Positions 7,038 through 13,631 of a DNA stretch of 13,631 nt are shown here, piece after piece. The DNA lies in the NCBI GenBank assembly GCA_027348115.1, contig DAIEQA010000099.1, positions 1 to 13,631 of the forward strand. Reading direction: 5' to 3'. Source of the stretch: Fen-1258 sp027348115 (lineage in GTDB: Bacteria; Bacteroidota; Ignavibacteria; Ignavibacteriales; Melioribacteraceae). How positions within the stretch are numbered: position 1 is the stretch's first letter; every line of letters begins with the position of its first letter. A program made the position numbers and the translations under genes. Below the pieces are notes generated by a model. The model did not search any database. It was not told the origin of the DNA and saw only the letters and a program-made list of their open reading frames with translations.

Positions 7038-7862
7038 TTATAAATCCAGGTTTATTCCAAAAGCGGAATATTCGTTGTTAAAGTCAAAATATTCTCCGTG
7101 AAGACTCTTACCGGAATAGTAGCTGAAATAAACGCTCATGCCTTTGCCCTCAAGCTTTCCTAATTTCAATCCTAAACTTAAAGAATTATTGGCAGTGTAT
7201 TTATTGATGTGGATCATTTTAAAATCGTAGGCAGCAAAAGGAGTTAAATTTTCGTTAATCATATTCTTAAAGAAGTAATCGAACCCGAGCTGGTAATTAT
7301 CTTTCTTTATGTAAGCCGGATCGACATGAAAAATGTACGTGAATCCGCCATAGACGCGCAGGTTATCAATTTTATAAAACGGCATAAACTCAACAAACTC
7401 ACGGCTGTATACACGCGGATTTTGTCCGTCGCGCCATTCGTGGTCGATGCCGTCGTAGTGTCCGTCAACAAAGTGCGCGCTAATGTGACTGATTCTCAAT
7501 CTCATGCCGTATTCGGAACAGTCGCCGGTTTTTCTATATCCGAAATTAATTCCGAACAAGTAATCAACCGCGTCAACCGGGAAATGAAAATCTTTTTCTC
7601 CCCTCAGCAATGTATAAGTAAACATATCGGCGCCGAAAGAAAAAGTCCGATTTTCTTTTTGCAGCCGGGCAATATCAAATGAGTTGCCCGCGTCAAGTCG
7701 AAGCTCGTTTTTATTAAGCTGAAATAAAAATCCCATGCGCGGTTCAAGAGCATTTGCCGTGAAAGGTTGAATATTCAAGCCGCCTGGGAATAATTCAATT
7801 TGAGATTGAGCAAAAGTATTTATTGAAATCAATAAAAATAAAAGTGCGATGTTTTTTTTCAT
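7038..7862 (-). CDS. Predicted outer-membrane protein, DUF1207-like
   Basis: A 274-residue protein with a signal peptide (1-19, ending TFAQ). It reads as an outer-membrane beta-barrel, with alternating strands throughout. Landmarks resemble the DUF1207 family as I recall it: E-P-R-M-G (40-44), R-L-R-I-S-H-I-S-A-H (121-130), R-V-Y-G-G (169-173) and a Y-Y-S-G-K-S-x-H-G-E strand (248-257). The histidines at 126 and 130 and the nearby aspartates could form a site, but nothing shows catalysis. The function of this family is not known to me. It lies 22 bases after the glycosyltransferase stop and one base before the M50 protease start, so it probably belongs to the same transcript. The family call rests on memory of the motif; a generic barrel is the safe reading. 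Confidence 0.6.
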   Translation of the reverse strand: MKKNIALLFLLISINTFAQSQIELFPGGLNIQPFTANALEPRMGFLFQLNKNELRLDAGNSFDIARLQKENRTFSFGADMFTYTLLRGEKDFHFPVDAVDYLFGINFGYRKTGDCSEYGMRLRISHISAHFVDGHYDGIDHEWRDGQNPRVYSREFVEFMPFYKIDNLRVYGGFTYIFHVDPAYIKKDNYQLGFDYFFKNMINENLTPFAAYDFKMIHINKYTANNSLSLGLKLGKLEGKGMSVYFSYYSGKSLHGEYFDFNNEYSAFGINLDL

Positions 7863-7884
7863 TGAGCGTTGTACAGTGTAAGTT

Positions 7885-8976
7885 CTAAAATGTTCTGCCT
7901 TTCCATTTTACTTTTCTGTTTGGCAGAACAATAAAAGGAAGAATCAATACGTAAATTATTAAATAAATTTCAAAAGCAAGAAAGTGAGTAAGTTTCATCT
8001 TTAAGTTTAATTTGCTGAAAATTGGAGCGATGAAGAAATAATCGATAAAAATTTTAAAGAAGCACAGGTATAAAGCTACCGTCGAATATAAGAACGGCGT
8101 AAGCAGCATTGCGCCCATAGAAATGTACCCCCAAGCCATAACAAGGTAACCGATAAGATCGCTTTCCATGCCGCCGACTCCCCATCTCTTTTTCTGCCAG
8201 TATAAAGTTTTCCAATCCTTGCACGGTTTAGATGTAACCAGCGCGCCTTCGTCGAGCGGGTAAATAATTTTATACTTCTTCATTTTGTGGATTGCCATGA
8301 GCAATCGAAAATCTTCTGTGACAGAGAATGGAAGGCCTTCATAACCGCCGACCTCGTCATAAACACTTTTCCTGTATGACATGTTATTGCCGATGCAGCT
8401 TAACGGTTTGCCCAAATTAATTGTTCCGGCGGCAACCGTAAGAAGATAAACAAAATCGATCGCCTGCATTCCTGCAAAAGCGTTGTAATCCTGCTGTGTA
8501 GTAAAACCGCCTACAAACCCAATATCGTCTTTGTAATATGAGGCAATTGTTTTTGCCCACGCCGGTGCTACAATACAGTCCGCATCCGTTGTAAGAATTA
8601 TTTCGCCGCTGGAAATTTTAATTGCGTTGGCAAGAGCGTTCGTTTTGCCTTTCAACGAGCCGATTGAACCGGCGGGAACTATCATTTTGAATTTAGGTTT
8701 ATCTTTTATAAACGATTTCACTATCTCGCCAGTCTTATCAGTGGAGTGATCATTTACAATTATGATTTCCAGTTTGCCTTCGGGATAAATTAAATCGTTC
8801 AAAGACTTGATGCAGTCAAGAATATTTTCTTCCTCGTTTCTTGCCGCGACAATGACAGTAACCGAAGGTAAGACGGCTTCATTAATCTTGGAGTATTTTT
8901 TACTCGCCCCGATTATGAAAACCGCCAGGTTTATAAAATAAAGCGATACCGCCGCTATAAAAATTGTCTCAAACAT
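7885..8976 (-). CDS. Membrane-bound family 2 glycosyltransferase
   Basis: A 363-residue protein. One N-terminal span (3-23) precedes a GT-A catalytic domain: V-T-V-I-V-A-A-R-N-E-E (39-49), V-N-D-H-S-T-D (74-80), the metal-binding D-A-D (131-133), the acceptor T-E-D (220-222) and Q-K-K-R-W (261-265), which is the QxxRW motif of processive, BcsA-like enzymes. About three spans follow (276-300, 301-323, 332-352). All key catalytic residues are present. Such enzymes add sugars to lipid or polysaccharide acceptors on the cytoplasmic face; the sugar and the acceptor cannot be read. It is the first gene of the minus-strand group with the DUF1207-like barrel and the M50 protease, and it diverges from ksgA across a 94-base gap. 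There is no strong Shine-Dalgarno site. Confidence 0.9.
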   Translation of the reverse strand: MFETIFIAAVSLYFINLAVFIIGASKKYSKINEAVLPSVTVIVAARNEEENILDCIKSLNDLIYPEGKLEIIIVNDHSTDKTGEIVKSFIKDKPKFKMIVPAGSIGSLKGKTNALANAIKISSGEIILTTDADCIVAPAWAKTIASYYKDDIGFVGGFTTQQDYNAFAGMQAIDFVYLLTVAAGTINLGKPLSCIGNNMSYRKSVYDEVGGYEGLPFSVTEDFRLLMAIHKMKKYKIIYPLDEGALVTSKPCKDWKTLYWQKKRWGVGGMESDLIGYLVMAWGYISMGAMLLTPFLYSTVALYLCFFKIFIDYFFIAPIFSKLNLKMKLTHFLAFEIYLIIYVLILPFIVLPNRKVKWKGRTF

Positions 8977-9017
8977 TCACTCTGATCTTTATTGAGTGTG
9001 CAAAATTACAGATATAA

Positions 9018-9025
9018 ATTATAAT
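9018..9025. promoter_or_regulatory. Candidate shared -10 element between glycosyltransferase and ksgA
   Basis: The 8-base sequence ATTATAAT reads TATAAT on the plus strand (9020-9025, 45 bases before the ksgA start) and TATAAT on the minus strand (9023-9018, 41 bases before the glycosyltransferase start). Neither direction has a convincing -35 box. The whole divergent gap (8977-9070) is AT-rich with no other clear signal. Confidence 0.35.
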
Positions 9026-9070
9026 GGTAAAAGCTATATTACTAACAGAATAAAAAATTTTTTATAGAGG

Positions 9071-9853
9071 ATGAATCAACCTAAGCCGTTAAAGAGATTC
9101 GGACAAAACTATCTTGTCGATCAAAACATAATCCGTAAGATTATAACTGAATTTAATCCGCTGGCAGATGATGTTGTTCTTGAAATAGGACCGGGCACTG
9201 GTGCACTTACATCGCATCTTGTCGATTCTGTAAATGACTTTTACGCCGTTGAGGTTGATAAGCGCGTTGTTGACGATCTGCGCGCTCGCTTTCCTAAAGC
9301 GCATTTTGTAAATGCGGATTTTCTCAAAACCGAAATCAAAGACTTAGTTTCGACCGAAAAGAAAATCCGGTTCATCGGAAATATTCCGTATAATATCACG
9401 TCGCCCATAGTTTTCAAGTTGATGGAAAACCGGAACAGAGTAAAGGACGCAATGTTCATGGTTCAGTTGGAAGTTGCCAGGCGAATGACTGCTAAAGAGA
9501 AGAGTGACGATTACGGAATATTGGGTGTTCTGCTTAACTATTTTGCAACGACAAAGTTATGCTTCAAAATTTCACCGAACGTTTTCTACCCGAAGCCAAA
9601 AGTCCATTCTGCCGTCGTCCACATGGATTTTAATAGAGCCGCGGATTCATCCGTAAACGATGAACATTTTATCAGCGTTGTCAAAGCGGCATTCGGCAAC
9701 AGAAGAAAAACCTTAAAGAACTCGCTGTCTAATAGTATTTTCGGCAAGACGGAGTTTATGCTTGGCACATTTGACTTAACTCGCCGGGCGGAAGAGTTAT
9801 CAATCAATGAATTTGTTGAGCTTGCCAAATTGCTGAACGTTAAACAAAAATAA
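9071..9853 (+). CDS. ksgA: 16S rRNA (adenine1518/1519-N6)-dimethyltransferase
   Basis: A 260-residue protein of typical KsgA/RsmA length. Conserved parts run in order: the N-terminal K-R-F-G-Q-N-Y-L (8-15), the SAM-binding loop E-I-G-P-G-T-G-A-L-T (38-47), the acidic end of the second strand E-V-D (61-63), N-A-D (81-83), and the catalytic N-I-P-Y (104-107) in place of the more common NLPY. The C-terminal part has the Y-P-K-P-K-V-H-S-A-V block near 174 and the F-G-N-R-R-K-T-L-K block near 212. It dimethylates two adjacent adenines in the 3' helix of 16S rRNA during small-subunit maturation. An AGAGG run lies directly against the ATG with no spacer, so it may not work as a normal ribosome site. 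The stop codon overlaps the next start by one base. Confidence 0.97.
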   Translation: MNQPKPLKRFGQNYLVDQNIIRKIITEFNPLADDVVLEIGPGTGALTSHLVDSVNDFYAVEVDKRVVDDLRARFPKAHFVNADFLKTEIKDLVSTEKKIRFIGNIPYNITSPIVFKLMENRNRVKDAMFMVQLEVARRMTAKEKSDDYGILGVLLNYFATTKLCFKISPNVFYPKPKVHSAVVHMDFNRAADSSVNDEHFISVVKAAFGNRRKTLKNSLSNSIFGKTEFMLGTFDLTRRAEELSINEFVELAKLLNVKQK

Positions 9854-10824
9854 TGACTATGCCGATAAATCTTTCATCCATACAAAGCAGGCTCGTTAAA
9901 TCCCTGTGTAATCTTAGAACAGTAGACTTAGCCGTAATTGTATTTTGCATATTCATTTCTATCCCCAACATAATTTTTCATGCCGCTGTTGGAGTGTGGT
10001 TTATCAACCTCGCAGTAAATGTTTTTGTAATTATCATTGCTGTAGTTTCGAGCAATAAAAAATCTCTAAGCCCAGATTCAATTTGGAGACAGGTTAATTA
10101 CTGGTACCTTGTGCCGTTGGTTTTTATTTTTTTCAAAGAGCTTCATACAATGATAGAACCGATGCGCAGCAGAATTTACGACGACATGCTGATTTTAATC
10201 GATCGTTATATATTAAGATCTGATCCGACCGTAGAACTTTATAAAATCGCAAACCCGTATCTGACGGAACTTCTTCAAATTGTTTACGGAACATTTTTCT
10301 TTCTTCCGGTCATACTTGGCATTGATCTTATCCGGCAAAAAAAATTCAAGGAGTTCGACTATTCGGCCTTTATAATTTTTTTCGGATTCTGCCTTTCGTT
10401 TATCGGATATTTTATTGTGCCGGCTATCGGACCAAGATTCACACTTCACAACTTTGAGACGAACAATATAGAAATGCCGGGCATACTGGTTACAAATTTT
10501 TTACGCGAGATAGTAAACTCTGGCGAATCAATTCCCTCAGGCACTCTTTATCCGGCTTACTATGTTCAACGCGATGCTTTTCCAAGCGGTCACACTCAAA
10601 TGACTTTGCTCGTTATGATCCTTTCGATAAAATTTAAAAGCCGGTTCAAATGGTTTTTCATTCCTAACGGAATTTTATTGATCTTTGCTACAGTATATCT
10701 TCGATATCATTACGTAACCGATTTAATCGGCGGCTTCTTTTTTATGCTGCTCACTCTTTGGAGTGGTAAATATATTTATAAATGGTGGGAAACTATAAAA
10801 GCAACCCGCAACAGCTCCATTTGA
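9853..10824 (+). CDS. PAP2-superfamily membrane phosphotransferase, Aur1/Ipt1 type
   Basis: A 323-residue multi-span membrane protein. Residues 193-195 (GPR), 243-247 (FPSGH) and 283-293 (L-R-Y-H-Y-V-T-D-L-I-G) give a His-His-Asp set (H247, H286, D290) like that of inositol-phosphorylceramide synthases. The H-Y-x-x-D-L-I-G end is characteristic of that branch (PAP2_3). The classical first PAP2 motif KxxxxxxRP is absent; K95 is followed by E-P at the matching distance. Likely spans are near 25-41, 46-66, 82-96, 136-160, 171-192, 249-261, 266-282 and 288-305. Enzymes of this branch transfer a phosphorylated head group between lipids; a plain lipid phosphatase is the alternative. The ATG shares one base with the ksgA stop (TAATG), so it is probably translated by coupling. 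A second in-frame ATG two codons later could be used instead. Confidence 0.8.
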   Translation: MTMPINLSSIQSRLVKSLCNLRTVDLAVIVFCIFISIPNIIFHAAVGVWFINLAVNVFVIIIAVVSSNKKSLSPDSIWRQVNYWYLVPLVFIFFKELHTMIEPMRSRIYDDMLILIDRYILRSDPTVELYKIANPYLTELLQIVYGTFFFLPVILGIDLIRQKKFKEFDYSAFIIFFGFCLSFIGYFIVPAIGPRFTLHNFETNNIEMPGILVTNFLREIVNSGESIPSGTLYPAYYVQRDAFPSGHTQMTLLVMILSIKFKSRFKWFFIPNGILLIFATVYLRYHYVTDLIGGFFFMLLTLWSGKYIYKWWETIKATRNSSI

Positions 10825-10994
10825 TTTCTGGTTCTGATCTTGCTCTTGTTCTTGACCTTTCTTTGCAACCTTCCCTATCGCCTTTATAACTGTCGCTAAA
10901 AATTTGCCTCCGACTTTTTCTTTTCCAAGTTTTACAAGGTACAATTTGAAATGTTAGGAAAGATTATTCGTTTATGGAGAATTAAAACATAGAT
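10825..10994. other. 170-base intergenic region between the PAP2 gene and the ABC exporter
   Basis: It holds a hexamer array (10826-10855) and a short minus-strand open frame. That frame starts at a TTG at 10944 and runs into the PAP2 gene (K/G-rich, then a Q-E-Q-E-Q-D-Q-N-Q run). The frame has no clear ribosome site, and I do not call it a gene. A purine run GGAGA (10976-10980) precedes the exporter start. I see no terminator hairpin for the PAP2 gene. Confidence 0.5.
10826..10855. repeat. Imperfect 6-base tandem repeat, five units
   Basis: The plus strand reads TTCTGG, TTCTGA, TCTTGC, TCTTGT, TCTTGA in consecutive 6-base units, starting two bases after the PAP2 stop codon. In the opposite strand the same bases read as alternating Gln and Glu/Asp/Asn codons. 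The repeat is degenerate and may be a decayed low-complexity tail. Confidence 0.5.
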
Positions 10995-12761
10995 ATGCGC
11001 AGATCAGATTTTTACCAACTCGAATTCAAGTACAAAGGAACCAGTTCCGTTAGAAAGCTTTTATATCTTTACCACGGCCAGTATCTCAAATTAATTTTAT
11101 CGATCATATTATTCGCGATAAAACATTCCCCCGTTTGGATTCTCCCGGTTGTTATTGCCAGGATGATAACCATTATCAGCAATACGGATAAGTACGGCAT
11201 TCACGATCTCTGGGTGATAGGTATTATCTTCTTCGCGGTTATTCTTCAGAACATCCCGATGCACACTTTGTTCGTAAGAGTTTTCAGCGGAGCGCTCAAT
11301 ACAATGCAGCTTGGGTTAAGATCGGCAATAGTCCGCCGGCTGCAGGAATTATCAATTTCTTTTCACGATAATTTTCAATCGGGCAAACTTCAAACAAAAG
11401 TTCTACGCGATGTGGAGACGCTCGAAATACTTTCGCGTAATTTGATGAATTCCGTATTCCCCGCAGTTCTTACGATTATAGTCGCGTTTACTGTTACAGT
11501 ACAAACCCAACCGGTTGTTGCCGTTTTTTATATCGTCTCGGTTCCTATTGCCTCAAGTCTTGTTTTTGTTTTTTCAAAAAGAATGACTGCGAGAAACGTG
11601 GAATACCGAAGCGAAATCGAATCGCTCTCCGTCCGCGTCGTCGAGATGATCCAGATGATTCCAATTACCCGCGCGCATGGCGTTGAAAAATTGGAATTGT
11701 CTAAAATGCATTCGCAGCTTGAAAACGTTAAGCGTAAAGGAATACGGCTCGAGGTAGTAGGCGCTTTGTTCGGCGCAAGTTCATGGACCTCATTTCAAAT
11801 AGTTATGCTGGCTTGCTTAATGTTCACTTCGATACTCGCGTTTAATAAAACAATCAGCGTCGGCGAGGTTGTGCTATTCCAAAGTTACTTTGCCATGATA
11901 GTGGGTGCGGTAAATTTAATATTAAATTCGTATCCCGATCTCGCCCGGGGTTTTGAATCGATTCGTTCTATCGGTGAAATTTTGGAATGCCCTGATATTG
12001 AGCAAAACGAAGGCAAGCTTCCGGTCAATTCGGTAGACGGGCATTACATTTTCGATAATGTAAGTTTCATTTACAATAAAAGCGATGAACACGCCTTAAA
12101 ACATTTTTCACTTGAGATTAATCCCGGCGAATCGATTGCATTCGTCGGCGAATCCGGCTCGGGCAAATCCACCTTGATGAACCTTGTCATCGGTTTCAGA
12201 AGACCCTCGGAAGGAAGAATTCTTCTGGACGGAATAGATATGCAGGAATTGGATCTCCGCCAATACAGAAGATTCCTTGCTGTCGTTCCGCAAAACACAA
12301 TTTTGTTCAGCGGATCGGTAAGAGAAAATATAATGTACGGTTTGGATAAAATTTCCGATAAACAAATCTGGGACATTCTCGAAATAGCAAACGCGGCGGA
12401 ATTTGTTTCAAAGCTTCCTCAAGGGTTGGAAACCCGGCTTGGCGAAAGAGGCGCACGGCTTTCCGGAGGGCAGCGCCAGCGCATAGCAATTGCGCGCGCA
12501 TTCATACGCAATCCAAAAGTAATTGTTCTCGATGAGGCTACCTCTGCACTTGATGTTCTTTCCGAATCGCTTATACAGGAAGCGCTGCAAAGATTAATCA
12601 AGGGAAGAACAACTTTAATTGTTGCGCACCGGCTTTCTACAATTAGAAATGCAAACCGAATTGTTGTAATGAAAAACGGTGCATGCGTAGAAACCGGGAC
12701 GCACGAACAGCTAATTAAGTCCAAAGGCGAGTTCTACCGCTTCAAACTTTTGCAGCAATAG
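10995..12761 (+). CDS. ABC exporter, fused membrane and ATPase domains (MsbA-like)
   Basis: A 588-residue half-transporter. The membrane domain (about 30-325) has six predicted spans. The ATPase domain has all motifs intact: Walker A G-E-S-G-S-G-K-S (385-392), Q-loop Q433, signature L-S-G-G-Q-R-Q-R (489-496), Walker B V-I-V-L-D-E (509-514), D-loop S-A-L-D (517-520) and switch H545. It should work as a homodimer that flips or exports lipid or another hydrophobic substrate using ATP; no second half-transporter is adjacent. The start at 10995 is the first possible, since an in-frame TAA lies at 10983-10985. GGAGA at 10976-10980 is 14 bases away, a long spacer. The gene follows a 170-base gap and so probably has its own promoter. 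The substrate cannot be read from sequence. Confidence 0.93.
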   Translation: MRRSDFYQLEFKYKGTSSVRKLLYLYHGQYLKLILSIILFAIKHSPVWILPVVIARMITIISNTDKYGIHDLWVIGIIFFAVILQNIPMHTLFVRVFSGALNTMQLGLRSAIVRRLQELSISFHDNFQSGKLQTKVLRDVETLEILSRNLMNSVFPAVLTIIVAFTVTVQTQPVVAVFYIVSVPIASSLVFVFSKRMTARNVEYRSEIESLSVRVVEMIQMIPITRAHGVEKLELSKMHSQLENVKRKGIRLEVVGALFGASSWTSFQIVMLACLMFTSILAFNKTISVGEVVLFQSYFAMIVGAVNLILNSYPDLARGFESIRSIGEILECPDIEQNEGKLPVNSVDGHYIFDNVSFIYNKSDEHALKHFSLEINPGESIAFVGESGSGKSTLMNLVIGFRRPSEGRILLDGIDMQELDLRQYRRFLAVVPQNTILFSGSVRENIMYGLDKISDKQIWDILEIANAAEFVSKLPQGLETRLGERGARLSGGQRQRIAIARAFIRNPKVIVLDEATSALDVLSESLIQEALQRLIKGRTTLIVAHRLSTIRNANRIVVMKNGACVETGTHEQLIKSKGEFYRFKLLQQ

Positions 12762-12771
12762 AACGGCAATC

Positions 12772-13098
12772 TTATACTTGAATTTTTCCTGCGTCAACTT
12801 TCTGAATTATCTCGACAATCAACGCGAAATACCTGTCGAGCGAGCAGTTGGCGTCCTCTCGTAAATAGCAATTGCCGTTTTCCTTTGCGCGGCATTGCAC
12901 GCAAACTGTATCTCGTAATTTATCCCGGTAATCATTTATTTTTTCAGAATCGACACCGTGAACAACCTCTATAATTTGAGGAAGGAACAATTCCACAGCG
13001 CAGCTTTCTTTTTCATTAAGAGTGCAGCCGCCGCGCTCGTTTGAATCAACACAAATGGAACAGACATTTTGTTTTATTGCCTTTAAATATTTATCCAT
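12772..13098 (-). CDS. Small protein with duplicated four-cysteine motif, function unknown
   Basis: A 108-residue protein with no signal peptide or membrane span. It has two similar halves. In each, a C-x2-C-x(7-8)-C-x7-C motif is followed by an amphipathic helix: cysteines 13, 16, 25, 33 with helix 36-47, and cysteines 66, 69, 77, 85 with helix 87-99. The halves also share (N/T)-V-C-x-x-C, a G-x-C turn, an acidic residue before the last cysteine, and the (F/Y)-x-x-x-I-x-E-(V/I) helix. Four cysteines per half would suit an iron-sulfur cluster or zinc, but the sequence cannot tell which. An AAAGG site (13110-13106) lies seven bases before the ATG. It is convergent with the ABC exporter (10-base gap) and divergent from menG (49-base gap). 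I do not know a characterised family for it. Confidence 0.8.
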   Translation of the reverse strand: MDKYLKAIKQNVCSICVDSNERGGCTLNEKESCAVELFLPQIIEVVHGVDSEKINDYRDKLRDTVCVQCRAKENGNCYLREDANCSLDRYFALIVEIIQKVDAGKIQV

Positions 13099-13105
13099 AA
13101 ATTTG

Positions 13106-13110
13106 CCTTT
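13106..13110 (-). promoter_or_regulatory. Shine-Dalgarno site of the duplicated-cysteine gene
   Basis: AAAGG on the minus strand, seven bases before the ATG at 13098. It is one of the better-spaced ribosome sites in a window where most starts lack one, and it supports that start choice. It lies in the 49-base divergent gap (13099-13147), where the promoters for this gene and menG must overlap. Confidence 0.5.
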
Positions 13111-13147
13111 GCAATCTCAATAAAAAATTAACGATTACTTTTCTAAT

Positions 13148-13631
13148 ATGGAAGTCATAAATAAGAAATCTCAAGTAAAAAGAATTTTCGATTCTATCTC
13201 CTACCGTTACGATTTTTTAAATCATTTCTTAAGTGCGGGAATAGATTTTTATTGGAGGAAGAAAGCAATTAAACTTTCCGGTATGTCGTCTCAATCAATC
13301 CTTTTAGATATTGCATGCGGCACCGGCGACTTTGCAATTACATCAAAAAAGTATGGTGTAGAGAAAATCTTCGGGGCGGATCTCTCGCTGAATATGTTGT
13401 CGTTATTCAGCAAAAAAGCTGAATGGATAAAAGGGAGATCTGTTGAGACAGTGGCGGAATCTTTGCCTTTCAAAGAAAATTCATTTACAAATATCACTGT
13501 GGCTTTCGGCGTTAGAAATTTTTACGATATTCCAACAGCTTTTTCCGCGTTTAAGAATGTTCTTAAAGCAAACGGCAAAGTAACCGTTCTCGAATTTAGA
13601 CTTCCCGGCAATACGTTCATACGTAGTCTCT
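13148..13631 (+). CDS. menG: Demethylmenaquinone / ubiquinone-type C-methyltransferase (runs off the right edge)
   Basis: The frame is open from an ATG at 13148 to the window edge, giving 161 complete codons. It matches UbiE/MenG: the opening V-K-R-I-F-D-S-I-S-x-R-Y-D-F-L-N (10-25) and W-R-K-K-A (36-40), SAM motif L-D-I-A-C-G-T-G-D-F (53-62), D-L-S-L-N-M-L (78-84), E-S-L-P-F (104-108), and the diagnostic F-G-V-R-N (120-124) and V-L-E-F (147-150). It methylates the quinone ring in the last step of menaquinone synthesis; menaquinone rather than ubiquinone is inferred from the Bacteroidota-like setting. About 70-80 C-terminal residues lie beyond the window, judging by usual family length. It is divergent from the duplicated-cysteine gene. 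Confidence 0.93.
   Translation, partial: MEVINKKSQVKRIFDSISYRYDFLNHFLSAGIDFYWRKKAIKLSGMSSQSILLDIACGTGDFAITSKKYGVEKIFGADLSLNMLSLFSKKAEWIKGRSVETVAESLPFKENSFTNITVAFGVRNFYDIPTAFSAFKNVLKANGKVTVLEFRLPGNTFIRSL

Noticed and set aside
7326..7682. 118-codon plus-strand open frame inside the DUF1207-like gene
   Set aside because: Antisense shadow of a barrel gene; no domain and no start signal.
13291..13497. Minus-strand open frame across the menG fragment
   Set aside because: The plus-strand frame there carries all the MenG motifs; the antisense frame has none.
1..13631. CRISPR arrays, insertion sequences, tRNA or rRNA genes
   Set aside because: No regularly spaced repeats, transposase-like frames, terminal inverted repeats or tRNA-like cloverleaf sequences were seen. 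The only tandem repeat found is the short hexamer array.

Overview
The window looks like chromosome from a free-living member of the Bacteroidota/Chlorobi side of the tree, most likely the class Ignavibacteria. The signs are a type IX secretion (T9SS)-style cargo protein with a FlgD-like C-terminal domain, two PorV/PorQ-family barrels, signal peptides ending in FAQ or KAQ, mostly weak Shine-Dalgarno sites and a moderate, AT-leaning base composition. This placement is inferred from protein style; no rRNA marker is present. There is no mobile element, CRISPR array, tRNA or rRNA.

Layout. Positions 1-8976 are all on the minus strand and are best read from right to left. First comes an envelope group (8976-6044): a membrane family-2 glycosyltransferase, a predicted outer-membrane DUF1207-like protein and an M50 site-2-type protease, tightly spaced. 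After a 203-base gap comes a four-gene cassette (5840-1504): an Ig-like lipoprotein, a seven-bladed Asp-box propeller with a T9SS-type C-terminal domain, and two PorV/PorQ-like barrels. Its first three genes are joined by 1- and 4-base stop/start overlaps and the fourth follows after 10 bases. Then come a FemAB/GNAT-like acyltransferase (1398-439) and the start of a GT4 glycosyltransferase that runs off the left edge.

At about 9.0 kb the direction flips. On the plus strand, ksgA (rsmA) is coupled by a one-base overlap to an Aur1/Ipt1-type PAP2 membrane phosphotransferase. Next is a 170-base gap holding an imperfect hexamer array, then an MsbA-like ABC exporter. A small minus-strand gene (12772-13098) for a protein with two copies of a four-cysteine motif follows, and a divergent menG/ubiE methyltransferase runs off the right edge. 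No gene-free stretch exceeds 300 bases.

How the genes fit together. Most of the window serves the cell envelope: secretion and display of surface protein, glycan assembly, lipid head-group chemistry, lipid or drug export and membrane proteolysis. The two housekeeping methyltransferases (KsgA, MenG) are ordinary. The most interesting parts are the cassette, which pairs one T9SS-type cargo with two PorV-like proteins and a lipoprotein, and the duplicated-cysteine small protein.
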